A stretch of 64,000 nt of DNA, taken from Shimia sediminis. GTDB taxonomy: Bacteria > Pseudomonadota > Alphaproteobacteria > Rhodobacterales > Rhodobacteraceae. The stretch is taken from contig NZ_RYZK01000005.1 of the NCBI RefSeq assembly GCF_003990645.1, positions 186,001 to 250,000 of the forward strand, read 5' to 3'. The position numbers and the translations under genes were made by a program. The notes under the pieces are model-generated. The model searched no databases. It saw only the letters and a program-made list of their open reading frames with translations, and was not told where the DNA came from. Shown piece after piece: positions 16,882 through 25,125 of this stretch (position 1 is the stretch's first letter; each line of letters opens with the position of its first letter).

Positions 16882-18546
16882 TCAGGCAAAACTGCCGTGA
16901 CAGAACCAGCCTGCGGACATGGCATCGCCATGGGCATAGAACATGTGCAGCCGGTCGCCCTCTGCACAGGTCACCCGCCAGTAATCGCGCACGCCGCTGC
17001 GCCAGTCGGGATCGTCCAGCCACCATTCCGGGGTAATCCGTTCCGGCCCTGTCGCCAGGGCCAGATGCATGTCCCGCCCGCGCCAGCGGAACTGCCCCGG
17101 CGGATAGGGGCTGTCCGGCGCATTGACCGGTTCGGGGCGCCAGATCCGGACCGGGCGCGGGGTCGCAGGCACAGGCCAGGGCGCATCATGCGGCCCGGCC
17201 CAGGCCGCCGCCAGAACCTTGGCGCTTTTTTCCGGCAGGTGGCTGTCGGCAGGATGCAGCCGGGTGATGCGCTCCAGCCCGGTGCGCGCGCCCAGTCGCC
17301 CGATCAGATCCTCCAGCGCTTCGCCATCGCCCAGCCGTTTTGCGGCTGTAGTCTGCGCCTCAAGACGTCCCGCCATATGGCGTTTTCTGGCCGGTTCCAC
17401 CTGCACCGCCTCAAGCCGCAACATGTCGATGCCAAAGCCTGCGTCGATCTCGTCCAGCTTCATCTCCAAAAGCGGGCGGATGCGATCACTGACCGATGTG
17501 GGGCGCGCAAGGCCCACCTCGACCCATTCGACGCCCTGATCTGCCCGGAAGGCCTGCAGCCGGACCCGGCGCGCGGCCTTGCCCCGGTCGTCCAAGAGCG
17601 TGCAGAGCCGCTCGAGCAGGCGGCGCATGCCGACCGAGATATCCTCGCGCAGGCCAATCGGCTCGGGCAGGGTCATGCGCACGGCAAAATTCGGGGCCTC
17701 GCGGGCGGGCGTAATCGGTTCGGGCGCCGAGCCCAGCGCCTGATCCAGCCGCCACACCAGCCCCTTGCCAAAGCGGCGCGCCACGGCGGCGCGGGGCTGG
17801 CCCGCGAGGTCGCCGATCTTGCGCAGGCCCAGCCGTGCCAGATGCGCCTGGGTGTCGGCATCCAGCCGCAGGCCCGCCACCGGCAGGTCCGCCAGCGCGG
17901 TGCGGGTCTGGCCCTGGGGCGCGATGGCCGAGCGCGCGGGACCTTTCACGCCGACCTGCGGGGCAGGCCCGCCCTTGGTCCAGTGCCGTCGCCGTCGTGC
18001 CGCGCGCACACGGGTGGCGGGGGCCTCCTGATCAATGGCATCACCGCTGCGATGTACCAGCATATCCCCCCGTCCGGCGAACCGTGCCAGGGCCCAGGCC
18101 GCCCCCGGCGTGTCGGCAAGACCTGCCAGCACCGTGAGGCCCAGCGATGTGCAACCCTCTTGCACCGAGTCGATCACCCCCTGCTCGCCCCCGAACAGAT
18201 GCGCACAGCCGGTGATGTCGAGCATCAGCGCCGAGGGTGCCTCTTCCGCCACCCAAGGGGAAAACCGCACCGCCCAGCGGCGCAACGTCGACAGGAACGC
18301 GGCTTCGGCCTGGGCGTTCTGCAACCGCGTCACCAGACCGGGGCACAGCGCCTGGGCATCGCGGTGTGGCTGGCCGGTGTGCACACCTTCGCGCGCGGCC
18401 TCTTCCGAGAGCGACGACACCACCTGCATCTGCCCGGTCTCGCGCAGAACCGCGAGCGGCTGCCCCCACAGGGCAGGCTCCTGTCGGATCAGGCGTTCGG
18501 CCCCCAGACGCGGGAACCACAGAGAGAGGATACGTCGATTTGACAT
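16882..18546 (-). CDS. imuB: ImuB, inactive Y-family polymerase homologue of the mutasome
   Basis: 554 residues, full length with the family-typical C-terminus ending in DYWRVT ... WFCHGSFA. The Y-family fold is recognisable (MLDITGCAHLFGGE, LDQALGS), but the catalytic acidic residues of the palm are missing: the N-terminal motif reads LSLWFPRLGAERL instead of DxDxFFAxVE. Known ImuB proteins bridge DnaE2 to the beta clamp in SOS-induced translesion synthesis. Here the gene is divergent from dnaE2, not upstream in the same operon, and no imuA is seen. A LexA box lies between the two starts. Confidence 0.93.
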   Translation of the reverse strand: MSNRRILSLWFPRLGAERLIRQEPALWGQPLAVLRETGQMQVVSSLSEEAAREGVHTGQPHRDAQALCPGLVTRLQNAQAEAAFLSTLRRWAVRFSPWVAEEAPSALMLDITGCAHLFGGEQGVIDSVQEGCTSLGLTVLAGLADTPGAAWALARFAGRGDMLVHRSGDAIDQEAPATRVRAARRRRHWTKGGPAPQVGVKGPARSAIAPQGQTRTALADLPVAGLRLDADTQAHLARLGLRKIGDLAGQPRAAVARRFGKGLVWRLDQALGSAPEPITPAREAPNFAVRMTLPEPIGLREDISVGMRRLLERLCTLLDDRGKAARRVRLQAFRADQGVEWVEVGLARPTSVSDRIRPLLEMKLDEIDAGFGIDMLRLEAVQVEPARKRHMAGRLEAQTTAAKRLGDGEALEDLIGRLGARTGLERITRLHPADSHLPEKSAKVLAAAWAGPHDAPWPVPATPRPVRIWRPEPVNAPDSPYPPGQFRWRGRDMHLALATGPERITPEWWLDDPDWRSGVRDYWRVTCAEGDRLHMFYAHGDAMSAGWFCHGSFA

Positions 18547-18560
18547 GCGGGCAGCATTTT

Positions 18561-18575
18561 GTTCTCTTTTTGTTC
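18561..18575. promoter_or_regulatory. LexA box shared by imuB and dnaE2
   Basis: GTTCTCTTTTTGTTC is an exact match to the alphaproteobacterial SOS operator GTTC-N7-GTTC. It sits in the 76-nt divergent gap, 14 nt from the imuB start and 47 nt from the dnaE2 start, so one LexA dimer could control both promoters. Confidence 0.85.
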
Positions 18576-18622
18576 TATCTACCGCGATTCGCTATGACCT
18601 GTCGAGACAGAGGCTGTGACCT

Positions 18623-21535
18623 ATGCTGGCCGAGCTGTGCATCACCTCGAATTTCACCTTTCTGACCGGGGCCTCGCACCCCGAAGAGTACATGCGCCGC
18701 GCTGCGCTGGACGGGCATGGGGCGATTGCCATTGCCGATGACAATACGGTGGCGGGCATTGTGCGCGCCCACACCGAGGCGCGCGAGATTGCCCGGCGGG
18801 TCAGGGAACGCCAGCAGTTTGACGCCGCCCACGGGCTGATCGGGCCGCCCGCGCCCAAGGGGCTGCCCCCTGCCCCCTCGGCGGCGATCTACAACACGCC
18901 ACGGCTGTTGCCCGCTGCGCGGCTGGTCTTTGCCGATGCGCCACCCATCACCGTGTTGGCGGCGACGCGTCTGGGTTGGGCCAGCCTGTGCCGAATCCTG
19001 TCCAAGGGGCGGCTGCGGGCGGAAAAAGGCCAATGTATTCTGAACCTTGCGGATCTTTTTGAGCACTCCAAAGGGTTGGAGCTGATCCTGCACCCGCCCC
19101 CCCAGGCGCTGCGGGATCGGCGCGGCGCCGGTGGATGGGCGTCTCTCATGGGACGGTTGAGGCGCCGCTTTGGCGGGCGGATGCATCTGGCGCTGGCACC
19201 GCGCTATGACGGGCAGGATGCTGCGCATTTCCGCGCCATCTCCGCATTGGCGCAGCAACTGGACCTGCCGCTGGTCGCCAGCGCTGCGCCGCGCATGCAT
19301 CACGGGCGCCGCCGTCGGCTGGCGGATGTCCTCAGCGCCATTCGCACCGGCAAGCGTATCGACGCGCTGGGGCGGGATGCGCAGGCCAATGGCGAACAGC
19401 GCCTGCGCAACATCCCCGAGATGCAGCGGCTGTTTCGGGGCTATGAAGCCGCGCTGGAAAACACCCATAAACTGGCGGAGAAGGTGACGTTCAGCCTGGA
19501 CTCTCTACGTTACGAATACCCCAGCGAGGTGGCAGAGGGCGAAACCGCCGAGGCGCGCCTGCGGCGGCTGGCGCATGAGGGGTTGCGCTGGCGCTACCCC
19601 TATGGCGCGCCGGAAAAGGTCAAGGACATGCTCGAACACGAGCTGACCCTGATCGCCAAGCTGAATTACGAACCCTATTTCCTGACCGTGCGCGACATCG
19701 TGCATTTTGCGCGCTCCCGCGACATCCTCTGCCAGGGGCGCGGCAGTGCGGCCAATTCGGTGGTGTGTTACTGCCTTGGGGTGACCAGCGTCAGCCCCGA
19801 GGTGGGCACCATGGTGTTTGAGCGCTTTGTGTCAGAGGCCCGCGACGAGCCGCCGGATATCGACGTCGATTTCGAACATGAGCGCCGCGAAGAGGTGATC
19901 CAGTGGATCTATGAACGCTATGGCCGCCACCGGGCGGGGCTGTGTGCGACGGTGATCCACTATCGCGGCAAGCGCGCCATTCGCGAGGTCGGGCGTGCCA
20001 TGGGGCTGGGCGATGACACGATCTCGGCCCTCAGTTCGCAGCTCTGGGGGTTCTTTTCCACGGATGCGGTGCAGGATGAGCGTATGCGCGAGATCGGGCT
20101 GGACCCGAATGACCGCCGTCTGAAACAGACCATGGAGCTGGTGCATGAGATCATCGGTTTCCCGCGCCACCTGAGCCAGCATGTCGGCGGGTTCATCGTG
20201 ACCGAGGGGCGGTTGGATGAACTGGTGCCGATTGAAAACGCCACGATGGAGGATCGCACGGTCATCTGTTGGGACAAGGATGATATTGATTCCCTTGGGA
20301 TTTTGAAGGTCGACGTGCTGTCCCTGGGCATGCTGACCTGCATCCGCAAGGCCTTTGATCTGATGACGCAGCATGTGGGCCAGAGCTATACGCTGGCCAC
20401 CCTGCCGCAGGAAGATTCCCGGGTCTATGACATGCTGTGCAAGGCCGACAGCATTGGTGTGTTTCAGGTGGAAAGCCGGGCGCAGATGAACTTTTTGCCG
20501 CGCATGCGCCCGCGCAATTTCTATGACCTCGTGATCGAGGTGGCGATCATCCGACCGGGGCCCATTCAGGGCGATATGGTGCATCCCTATATCCGGCGCC
20601 GGAATGGCGAGGAAAAGGTCTCGTTCCCGTCGGATGAGCTGGGTGAGGTGCTGGGCAAGACGCTGGGGGTGCCGTTGTTTCAGGAACAGGCCATGCAGAT
20701 TGCCATTATCGGCGCCGGGTTCACGCCGGAAGAGGCCGACCGGCTACGGCGGTCACTGGCGACGTTCAAGAAGCATGGCAATGTCAGCGAATTTCATGAC
20801 CGCTTCATGCGGGGGATGAAGAAGAACGGCTATGAAGAAGATTTCGCGGCACGTTGTTTCAGCCAGATCGAAGGCTTTGGCTCTTACGGTTTCCCCGAGA
20901 GCCATGCGGCCAGTTTCGCGCTGTTGGTCTATGCCAGCGCCTGGATCAAATGCCACCATCCGGGGATCTTTGCCTGTGCCCTTCTCAACAGCCAGCCGAT
21001 GGGATTTTACGCGCCTGCTCAGATCGTTAGAGACGCCCGCGAGCATGGGGTCGCGGTGCGCCCCGTCGACATCAACGAAAGCTATTGGGACAACGTGATG
21101 GAGCCCGATGGCCTGGGCGGCTGGGCGCTGCGGTTGGGATTCCGGCAGGTCAAGAAGCTGCGCGAAGAGGATGCGGCCTGGATCACGGCGGCGCGCGGCA
21201 ATGGCTATCGGTCGGTCGAAGATGTCTGGCGGCGTGCCGGGATCAGCCCGCCGGTGCTGTTGCGGCTGGCCGAAGCGGATGCCTTTCGGTCCCTGCGCAT
21301 GACCCGGCGCGAGGCGTTATGGCAAGCCCGCGCGATCCGCTCGGAACAGCCGCTGCCCTTATTCGCGGGCGATATGGATGGCGAAGGCATCGTGGAACCC
21401 GCGGCCAACCTGCCGCAAATGACCGAGGGCGAAGAGGTGGTCGAGGATTATGTCTCGATGCGGCTGACGCTGCGCAGCCACCCGGTGGCGCTGCTCAGGC
21501 ATCTGTTGACGCCTGAAACGGCGAATCATGGGTAA
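18623..21535 (+). CDS. dnaE2: error-prone DNA polymerase III alpha subunit DnaE2, C-terminally short
   Basis: SOS mutagenesis polymerase. The PHP domain starts at residue 1 (ELCITSNFTFLTGASHPEEY), and the polymerase core has the catalytic Asp pair in PDIDVDFEHERREE and the third Asp in LKVDVLSLGML. Helix-hairpin-helix region near residue 850. The protein stops at residue 970 shortly after the stretch LRSHPVALLRHLLTP. Family members usually run to about 1030-1080 and end in an OB-fold with RQRPGTAKG and LEDETG motifs; neither occurs here or in other frames of the next kilobase. ATG 18623 follows the shared LexA box. Activity without the OB-fold is uncertain. Confidence 0.93.
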   Translation: MLAELCITSNFTFLTGASHPEEYMRRAALDGHGAIAIADDNTVAGIVRAHTEAREIARRVRERQQFDAAHGLIGPPAPKGLPPAPSAAIYNTPRLLPAARLVFADAPPITVLAATRLGWASLCRILSKGRLRAEKGQCILNLADLFEHSKGLELILHPPPQALRDRRGAGGWASLMGRLRRRFGGRMHLALAPRYDGQDAAHFRAISALAQQLDLPLVASAAPRMHHGRRRRLADVLSAIRTGKRIDALGRDAQANGEQRLRNIPEMQRLFRGYEAALENTHKLAEKVTFSLDSLRYEYPSEVAEGETAEARLRRLAHEGLRWRYPYGAPEKVKDMLEHELTLIAKLNYEPYFLTVRDIVHFARSRDILCQGRGSAANSVVCYCLGVTSVSPEVGTMVFERFVSEARDEPPDIDVDFEHERREEVIQWIYERYGRHRAGLCATVIHYRGKRAIREVGRAMGLGDDTISALSSQLWGFFSTDAVQDERMREIGLDPNDRRLKQTMELVHEIIGFPRHLSQHVGGFIVTEGRLDELVPIENATMEDRTVICWDKDDIDSLGILKVDVLSLGMLTCIRKAFDLMTQHVGQSYTLATLPQEDSRVYDMLCKADSIGVFQVESRAQMNFLPRMRPRNFYDLVIEVAIIRPGPIQGDMVHPYIRRRNGEEKVSFPSDELGEVLGKTLGVPLFQEQAMQIAIIGAGFTPEEADRLRRSLATFKKHGNVSEFHDRFMRGMKKNGYEEDFAARCFSQIEGFGSYGFPESHAASFALLVYASAWIKCHHPGIFACALLNSQPMGFYAPAQIVRDAREHGVAVRPVDINESYWDNVMEPDGLGGWALRLGFRQVKKLREEDAAWITAARGNGYRSVEDVWRRAGISPPVLLRLAEADAFRSLRMTRREALWQARAIRSEQPLPLFAGDMDGEGIVEPAANLPQMTEGEEVVEDYVSMRLTLRSHPVALLRHLLTPETANHG

Positions 21536-21571
21536 ACAGCTGAAAAACAATAAAAATGACGATCTGCATCG

Positions 21572-21602
21572 CGTCGGTATCACGTCGGTATTACGTCGGT
21601 AT
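21572..21602. repeat. three direct repeats CGTCGGTAT with 11-bp period
   Basis: CGTCGGTAT occurs at 21572-21580, 21583-21591 and 21594-21602, separated by CA or TA, thus one helical turn apart. It lies right after the early stop of dnaE2 and 90 nt before DUF1294. A small hairpin GCACCG/CGGTGC (21605-21622) follows. It could be an operator, or a slippage scar linked with the loss of the dnaE2 end. Confidence 0.7.
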
Positions 21603-21691
21603 CTGCACCGAAAAACCGGTGCGTCAGGGCTGGTAAAGCGGCCGCACGACAGGGTAAGACAGCGTTTACGCATAACGGGAAGATCGGAACC

Positions 21692-21994
21692 ATGGACGAC
21701 ACTGCACTCGGTTTGATCGTCACCTGGCTGTTGGTCGTCAACGCGATCACGCTGCTGGTTTTTGGCTGGGACAAGCTCAGCGCGCGCGCCAAATGGCGGC
21801 GTATCCCGGAAGCCACGCTGCTGACGCTGGCGCTGATCGGAGGCAGTATCGGCGCGCGCGCGGGGCAGAAAGTGTTTCGTCACAAGACCACGAAACAGCC
21901 CTTTGCCCGAAAACTCAGCGCCATTCTGATCCTGCATGGGGTGCTGTTCATCCTGATCTCGGCCGCCGCATTGGCCGGGGCCCTAACGCTGTGA
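21692..21994 (+). CDS. DUF1294 family membrane protein
   Basis: 100 residues with three hydrophobic segments. The family pattern is visible: NAITLLVFGWDKLSARAKWRRIPEATLL (quoted in part), GGSIGARAGQKVFRHKTTK in the loop, and a C-terminal helix. Inner-membrane protein of unknown function. It follows dnaE2 by 156 nt and is not obviously part of the SOS unit. Confidence 0.85.
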   Translation: MDDTALGLIVTWLLVVNAITLLVFGWDKLSARAKWRRIPEATLLTLALIGGSIGARAGQKVFRHKTTKQPFARKLSAILILHGVLFILISAAALAGALTL

Positions 21995-22109
21995 CCGCAG
22001 CCCGCGCAGGGTGGCCTCGGCAAAATTTGGCTTTGACAGGGGCATCATTCCGCCGCAGTATGCGGTATCGTTAGCGCTATCATAGCTAGCGAAACCGAAG
22101 GAGGACAAG

Positions 22110-22325
22110 ATGACCCAGAAGCTGACAACCACGGTCGAAATCGGCGCGCAAATCTGGTCTGACCCTGCCTTGGGGGAAGAGTTCTGGCGTGGGGAACTGA
22201 CGTTGAACGGCTTTGCCATCGTCACCCGCCCGGCCGCACGCAGCCGGGACGAGATGAAAGACATGCTGACCAAGGCGCTGCTCCAGCGCTTTCCGGATGC
22301 GGACCCCATGAAGATCGTGAACTAA
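22110..22325 (+). CDS. 71-residue hypothetical protein
   Basis: A short protein with a very good ribosome site (GGAGGA, 22099-22104) before ATG 22110. It starts MTQKLTTTVEIGAQIW, with no signal or membrane segment, and ends in a helical part containing RDEMKDMLTKALLQRF. Likely a real small soluble protein; I do not recognise it. A hairpin of 13-bp arms lies 100 nt downstream (22426-22457). Confidence 0.65.
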   Translation: MTQKLTTTVEIGAQIWSDPALGEEFWRGELTLNGFAIVTRPAARSRDEMKDMLTKALLQRFPDADPMKIVN

Positions 22326-22425
22326 ACCCCCCGTTTTCGTGTGGGTTCAAACGGCCCGGCCATCGTCGGTGAAGAGGTTTTGGCGGTTGTTTCGCCAAGG
22401 CCTTTCAGGTTGCGTCGCCAATTGG

Positions 22426-22457
22426 GGCCTGACCCTGAGTTTTGTCAGGATCAGGCC
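22426..22457. repeat. long hairpin in the gap after the 71-residue gene
   Basis: Arms GGCCTGACCCTGA (22426-22438) and TCAGGATCAGGCC (22445-22457) pair with one mismatch around a 6-nt loop. No T tract on either side. A smaller hairpin AAGGC-AAAAC-GCCTT (22504-22518), with TTTTC on the minus strand, could end the DUF1636 transcript. The rest of 22326-22532 shows no gene. Confidence 0.55.
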
Positions 22458-22532
22458 ATTCAAAACACCCTAAAGCCTTTTGCGTTTCTACCGAGTCAGG
22501 GAAAAGGCAAAACGCCTTAATGAGGGTCCACA

Positions 22533-22859
22533 TCAGTTCAACGGCGCGGCTCCGGCCTCGAGCGTAACGGCGGCCATTGGGGCGTTCGCGGCCAGAAGGA
22601 CTGCGACATCTGCCCCCTCTTCAACATCACCGAACATGTGGCAGCTGGACTTGGTGGCATGAAAGACCCCGGTGCAGGGGCGCATACAGCCGACCATTTC
22701 GACATGGCCGGTGATCTCGAAGTCCTCGGAGATCATGTCGCCTCCAGCGGTGATCGACTGGCAGAGCTTGCGCGCCAGTTCAAAGCCGATGCGACAGGCC
22801 TCGCCGGTGTGGGGACAGATGGTGCAGTTGGTGATTTTGTGGGGAATGGTCCGGTTCAT
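22533..22859 (-). CDS. DUF1636 family metal-binding-like protein
   Basis: 108 residues with a thioredoxin-like ferredoxin pattern: CTICPHTGEAC near the N-terminus and CMRPCTGVFH ... SSCHMFGDV in the middle give five or more conserved Cys. The family is annotated as a predicted metal-binding protein and is often found with cobalamin genes. Here it sits directly under a cobalamin riboswitch (22970-23147), which supports a role in cobalt or B12 metabolism. Its biochemical role is not known. No other cobalamin gene is in the window. Confidence 0.85.
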   Translation of the reverse strand: MNRTIPHKITNCTICPHTGEACRIGFELARKLCQSITAGGDMISEDFEITGHVEMVGCMRPCTGVFHATKSSCHMFGDVEEGADVAVLLAANAPMAAVTLEAGAAPLN

Positions 22860-22969
22860 GACGCCCTCCGCGCGTGTGCGGGTGCGGTGGGAAGCCGGAA
22901 TGTAAAACGCGATGCGCCATCAGATCAGCCCTTTCCCGGATCGCCCCGCCCGGTTGTGGTTTCAGTTCA

Positions 22970-23147
22970 GCGATGGCAGGTTTCCTGACTTGCGGGTCAA
23001 AGCTGTGCCTGAACCTTCCCAGTGCACGGGGCACCAGTGGCTGCTTCAGGGTCGCTCGCCGCTTACAGTTGCGGGGGCAGTCGCGGAATTGGCCCAAGTG
23101 GGGCCGCACCGTGTTCCCTAGGTCTGATTCCGAAGAACCAGACACCA
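22970..23147 (-). promoter_or_regulatory. cobalamin (B12) riboswitch upstream of DUF1636
   Basis: Read on the minus strand: a 5-prime hairpin GGTGTCTGG ... (23121-23146), then GGGAACACGGTGCGGCC, then CTGCCCCCGCAACTGTAAGC, then GCCACTGG and GGGAAGG, then the B12 box GCAAGTCAGGAAACCTGCC at 22993-22975. These are the conserved blocks of the cobalamin aptamer in their proper order. The DUF1636 start is 116 nt further on. Rising adenosylcobalamin would be expected to lower expression. A spurious open frame covers this region and should not be called a gene. Confidence 0.95.
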
Positions 23148-23194
23148 TCGGGGCAAGTGGTAAGCCAAGGCGTGGGGTCTGTAAAGCGCGCGAT

Positions 23195-23998
23195 TCAGCC
23201 TGCGCCGGGGACGAGGAACAGCTGGTTCAGGTCCGACGCTTTGCGCACCGCATTGGCCGTGGTTTCCGCATTGAGCGCCTCGCGCGCCAGACGCAGGTGT
23301 TTTTCGATGGTCGCCGGGCTGCGGTGCAAGGTGTCGGCAACACTTTGCACGCTGTGACCATCTGCAATCAGGTTCAGCACCTCGCGTTGGCGCGGGGTCA
23401 GAAGATCGCGATGCGCAGGGGCTGGAAAGGTCGCGGCCTTGAGATGCATGACCGAGCAAAGCGAGTGTATTTCACGCCCGTCACGCTGCCAGATAAGGTC
23501 AACGTCTTCCTGGGTCAGACCCTTTTGGGCGCAGAGCCCCAGTACCGCCTTGCGCCGTTGGCCCGCGTCATTGAACCAGATCGTGTACCCGGCGGTTATG
23601 TCCCATTTTTGGCAGAGATCGAGGTGGACTTTTTCATCCTCGGTCAGCTCTCGGTCCTTGTCCTTGGCGCTGTAGGCCTCGCTCCAGCTGTAGGCCCCGG
23701 CGCCACGGGTTGGCTGTGCCACCTTGGCCGCGGTTTCGTGCAGATTGTCCGCAAAGAAGGCATCTGTCACTGCGGGGGGATAATTGGTGAGAACCAGCCG
23801 GTCACCCGGATCCCCCCACCCCACGCGCACGGACAGCAGGGTGGCGGCGTAGATCATGCGATCAAAGCCGAAATCCTGCATGTTCCGGATGTGGTGCGAC
23901 CACATTTCGGACATGTTCCGACTGGCGACAATGCGCTCGGCGCGCACAAAAGTTCCGATATCTTTTGGCAAAACGGGAATCTGTCCTAAAATACTCAT
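23195..23998 (-). CDS. LuxR-family regulator (solo) with atypical ligand domain
   Basis: 267 residues from ATG 23998; a GTG at 24010 would add four residues but has no ribosome site. The C-terminal LuxR helix-turn-helix is complete (LTPRQREVLNLIADGHSVQSV and SPATIEKHLRLA). The N-terminal half resembles the autoinducer-binding fold (TNYPPAVTDAFF, AYSWSEAY), yet the usual WxxxY pair and the Asp-Pro ligand motif of LuxR/TraR are not recognisable. No luxI lies in the window. It probably senses something other than a standard acyl-homoserine lactone. Confidence 0.85.
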   Translation of the reverse strand: MSILGQIPVLPKDIGTFVRAERIVASRNMSEMWSHHIRNMQDFGFDRMIYAATLLSVRVGWGDPGDRLVLTNYPPAVTDAFFADNLHETAAKVAQPTRGAGAYSWSEAYSAKDKDRELTEDEKVHLDLCQKWDITAGYTIWFNDAGQRRKAVLGLCAQKGLTQEDVDLIWQRDGREIHSLCSVMHLKAATFPAPAHRDLLTPRQREVLNLIADGHSVQSVADTLHRSPATIEKHLRLAREALNAETTANAVRKASDLNQLFLVPGAG

Positions 23999-24093
23999 GT
24001 CAGATGCCACTTATCGCGGAAAAAGGGAATATCCAGTCCCTGCGACTTGTGGTCATGGACAGTTGCCGCAACGCGCGGTAATCAGGCGCGGTT

Positions 24094-24573
24094 ATGGCCA
24101 AGAAAACGCAGAAAGCTGACCCCAACTACAAGGTGATCGCCGAGAACCGGCGGGCACGGTTTGACTATGCCATCGAGGATGACCTTGAATGTGGCGTGAT
24201 ACTGACCGGGTCCGAGGTGAAATCGCTGCGGATGGGCTCCTCGAACATCGCCGAGAGCTATGCGGCGGTGGAAGATGGCGAGTTGTGGCTGGTGAACTCG
24301 TATATCGCGCCATACGACCGCGCCATGTTCCCGCATATGGAGCGCCGTCGCCGCAAACTGTTGGTCAGCCGCAAGCAATTGTCGAACCTGTGGAATGCCA
24401 CCCAGCGCAAGGGCATGACCCTGGTGCCGATGGTGATGTACTTCAACCACAAGGGGCGGGTGAAGCTGAAGATCGGCATCGCCAAGGGCAAAAAAATCCA
24501 CGACAAGCGCGCCACTGAGGCCAAGCGCGACTGGGGTCGCCAGAAACAGCGCCTGCTGCGCCACGGCGACTAG
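24094..24573 (+). CDS. smpB: SsrA-binding protein SmpB
   Basis: Brings tmRNA to stalled ribosomes for trans-translation. 159 residues, normal. Typical blocks: [37 protein letters not shown], and the basic C-terminal tail with [13 protein letters not shown] that enters the decoding centre. The tmRNA gene is not in the window. Terminator follows at 24596. Confidence 0.97.
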   Translation: MAKKTQKADPNYKVIAENRRARFDYAIEDDLECGVILTGSEVKSLRMGSSNIAESYAAVEDGELWLVNSYIAPYDRAMFPHMERRRRKLLVSRKQLSNLWNATQRKGMTLVPMVMYFNHKGRVKLKIGIAKGKKIHDKRATEAKRDWGRQKQRLLRHGD

Positions 24574-24595
24574 GGGCAGACCCAAAACTGCCACG

Positions 24596-24617
24596 CGGGG
24601 AGAATTCCCCGGTTTTT
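24596..24617 (+). terminator. smpB terminator
   Basis: Stem CGGGGA / TCCCCG with loop GAAT (24596-24611), then GTTTTT (24612-24617). It begins 23 nt after the smpB stop. Confidence 0.75.
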
Positions 24618-24735
24618 CCCGCTGATTGTTGCACTGCAACACAGGACAGTGGTCCCGATCCGGATATCGGGGCGCCCGGATTGTGTGTTTGGTTGTGTGC
24701 GAGCCCCAACCAGGGACCTTGGGAAGGGGAACAAC

Positions 24736-25011
24736 ATGGAACTACTTATTGGGCTTTTGTCCGGTGCCGTCGGCGGTACCGCGGCAGGCAAGCTGATCTC
24801 GAAGATTGACCAGGGCACTTTGGTCAACGCGATTGCGGGCATTGTTGGCGGTGGTTTGGGCAGCCAGGTTCTGGGCGCGCTAGGCGCTGGCGGGCTGGCC
24901 GGCGGCGGCATGGACATTGCCGGGATCATTGGTCAGGTCGCCTCGGGCGGGGTCGGCGGCGGCGTGGTTTTGGCCGTGGTTTCGGTCATACGCAAGGCGC
25001 TTGGCAAGTAA
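24736..25011 (+). CDS. glycine-rich hydrophobic small protein
   Basis: 91 residues from ATG 24736, which has GGGAAGGGG upstream. The frame is open to 24649, but the extension overlaps the terminator side and lacks a ribosome site. Composition is strongly Gly/Ala/Val with repeated GGG and GG pairs; two hydrophobic segments (LLIGLLSGAVGGTAAG and GVGGGVVLAVVSVI) could span a membrane. Resembles small transglycosylase-associated (GlsB/YeaQ-like) proteins in flavour only. Function unknown. Confidence 0.7.
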   Translation: MELLIGLLSGAVGGTAAGKLISKIDQGTLVNAIAGIVGGGLGSQVLGALGAGGLAGGGMDIAGIIGQVASGGVGGGVVLAVVSVIRKALGK

Positions 25012-25125
25012 CACGGGCAAGTAACTTGCCACAAAACCGCATCGGGCGCGCGCTTTACCGCGCAGGCCCCTTGCGACTCTGCCCCCCCGATAGTAGGCAG
25101 GAATGGCAATTTTCGAGGGGGCCCC

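Noticed and set aside
16897-18543. 548-codon plus-strand frame
   Set aside because: Antisense shadow of imuB in GC-rich DNA.
22780-23148. Open frame of 122 codons on the minus strand
   Set aside because: It runs through the cobalamin aptamer and into DUF1636 in another frame; the conserved RNA blocks explain the sequence.
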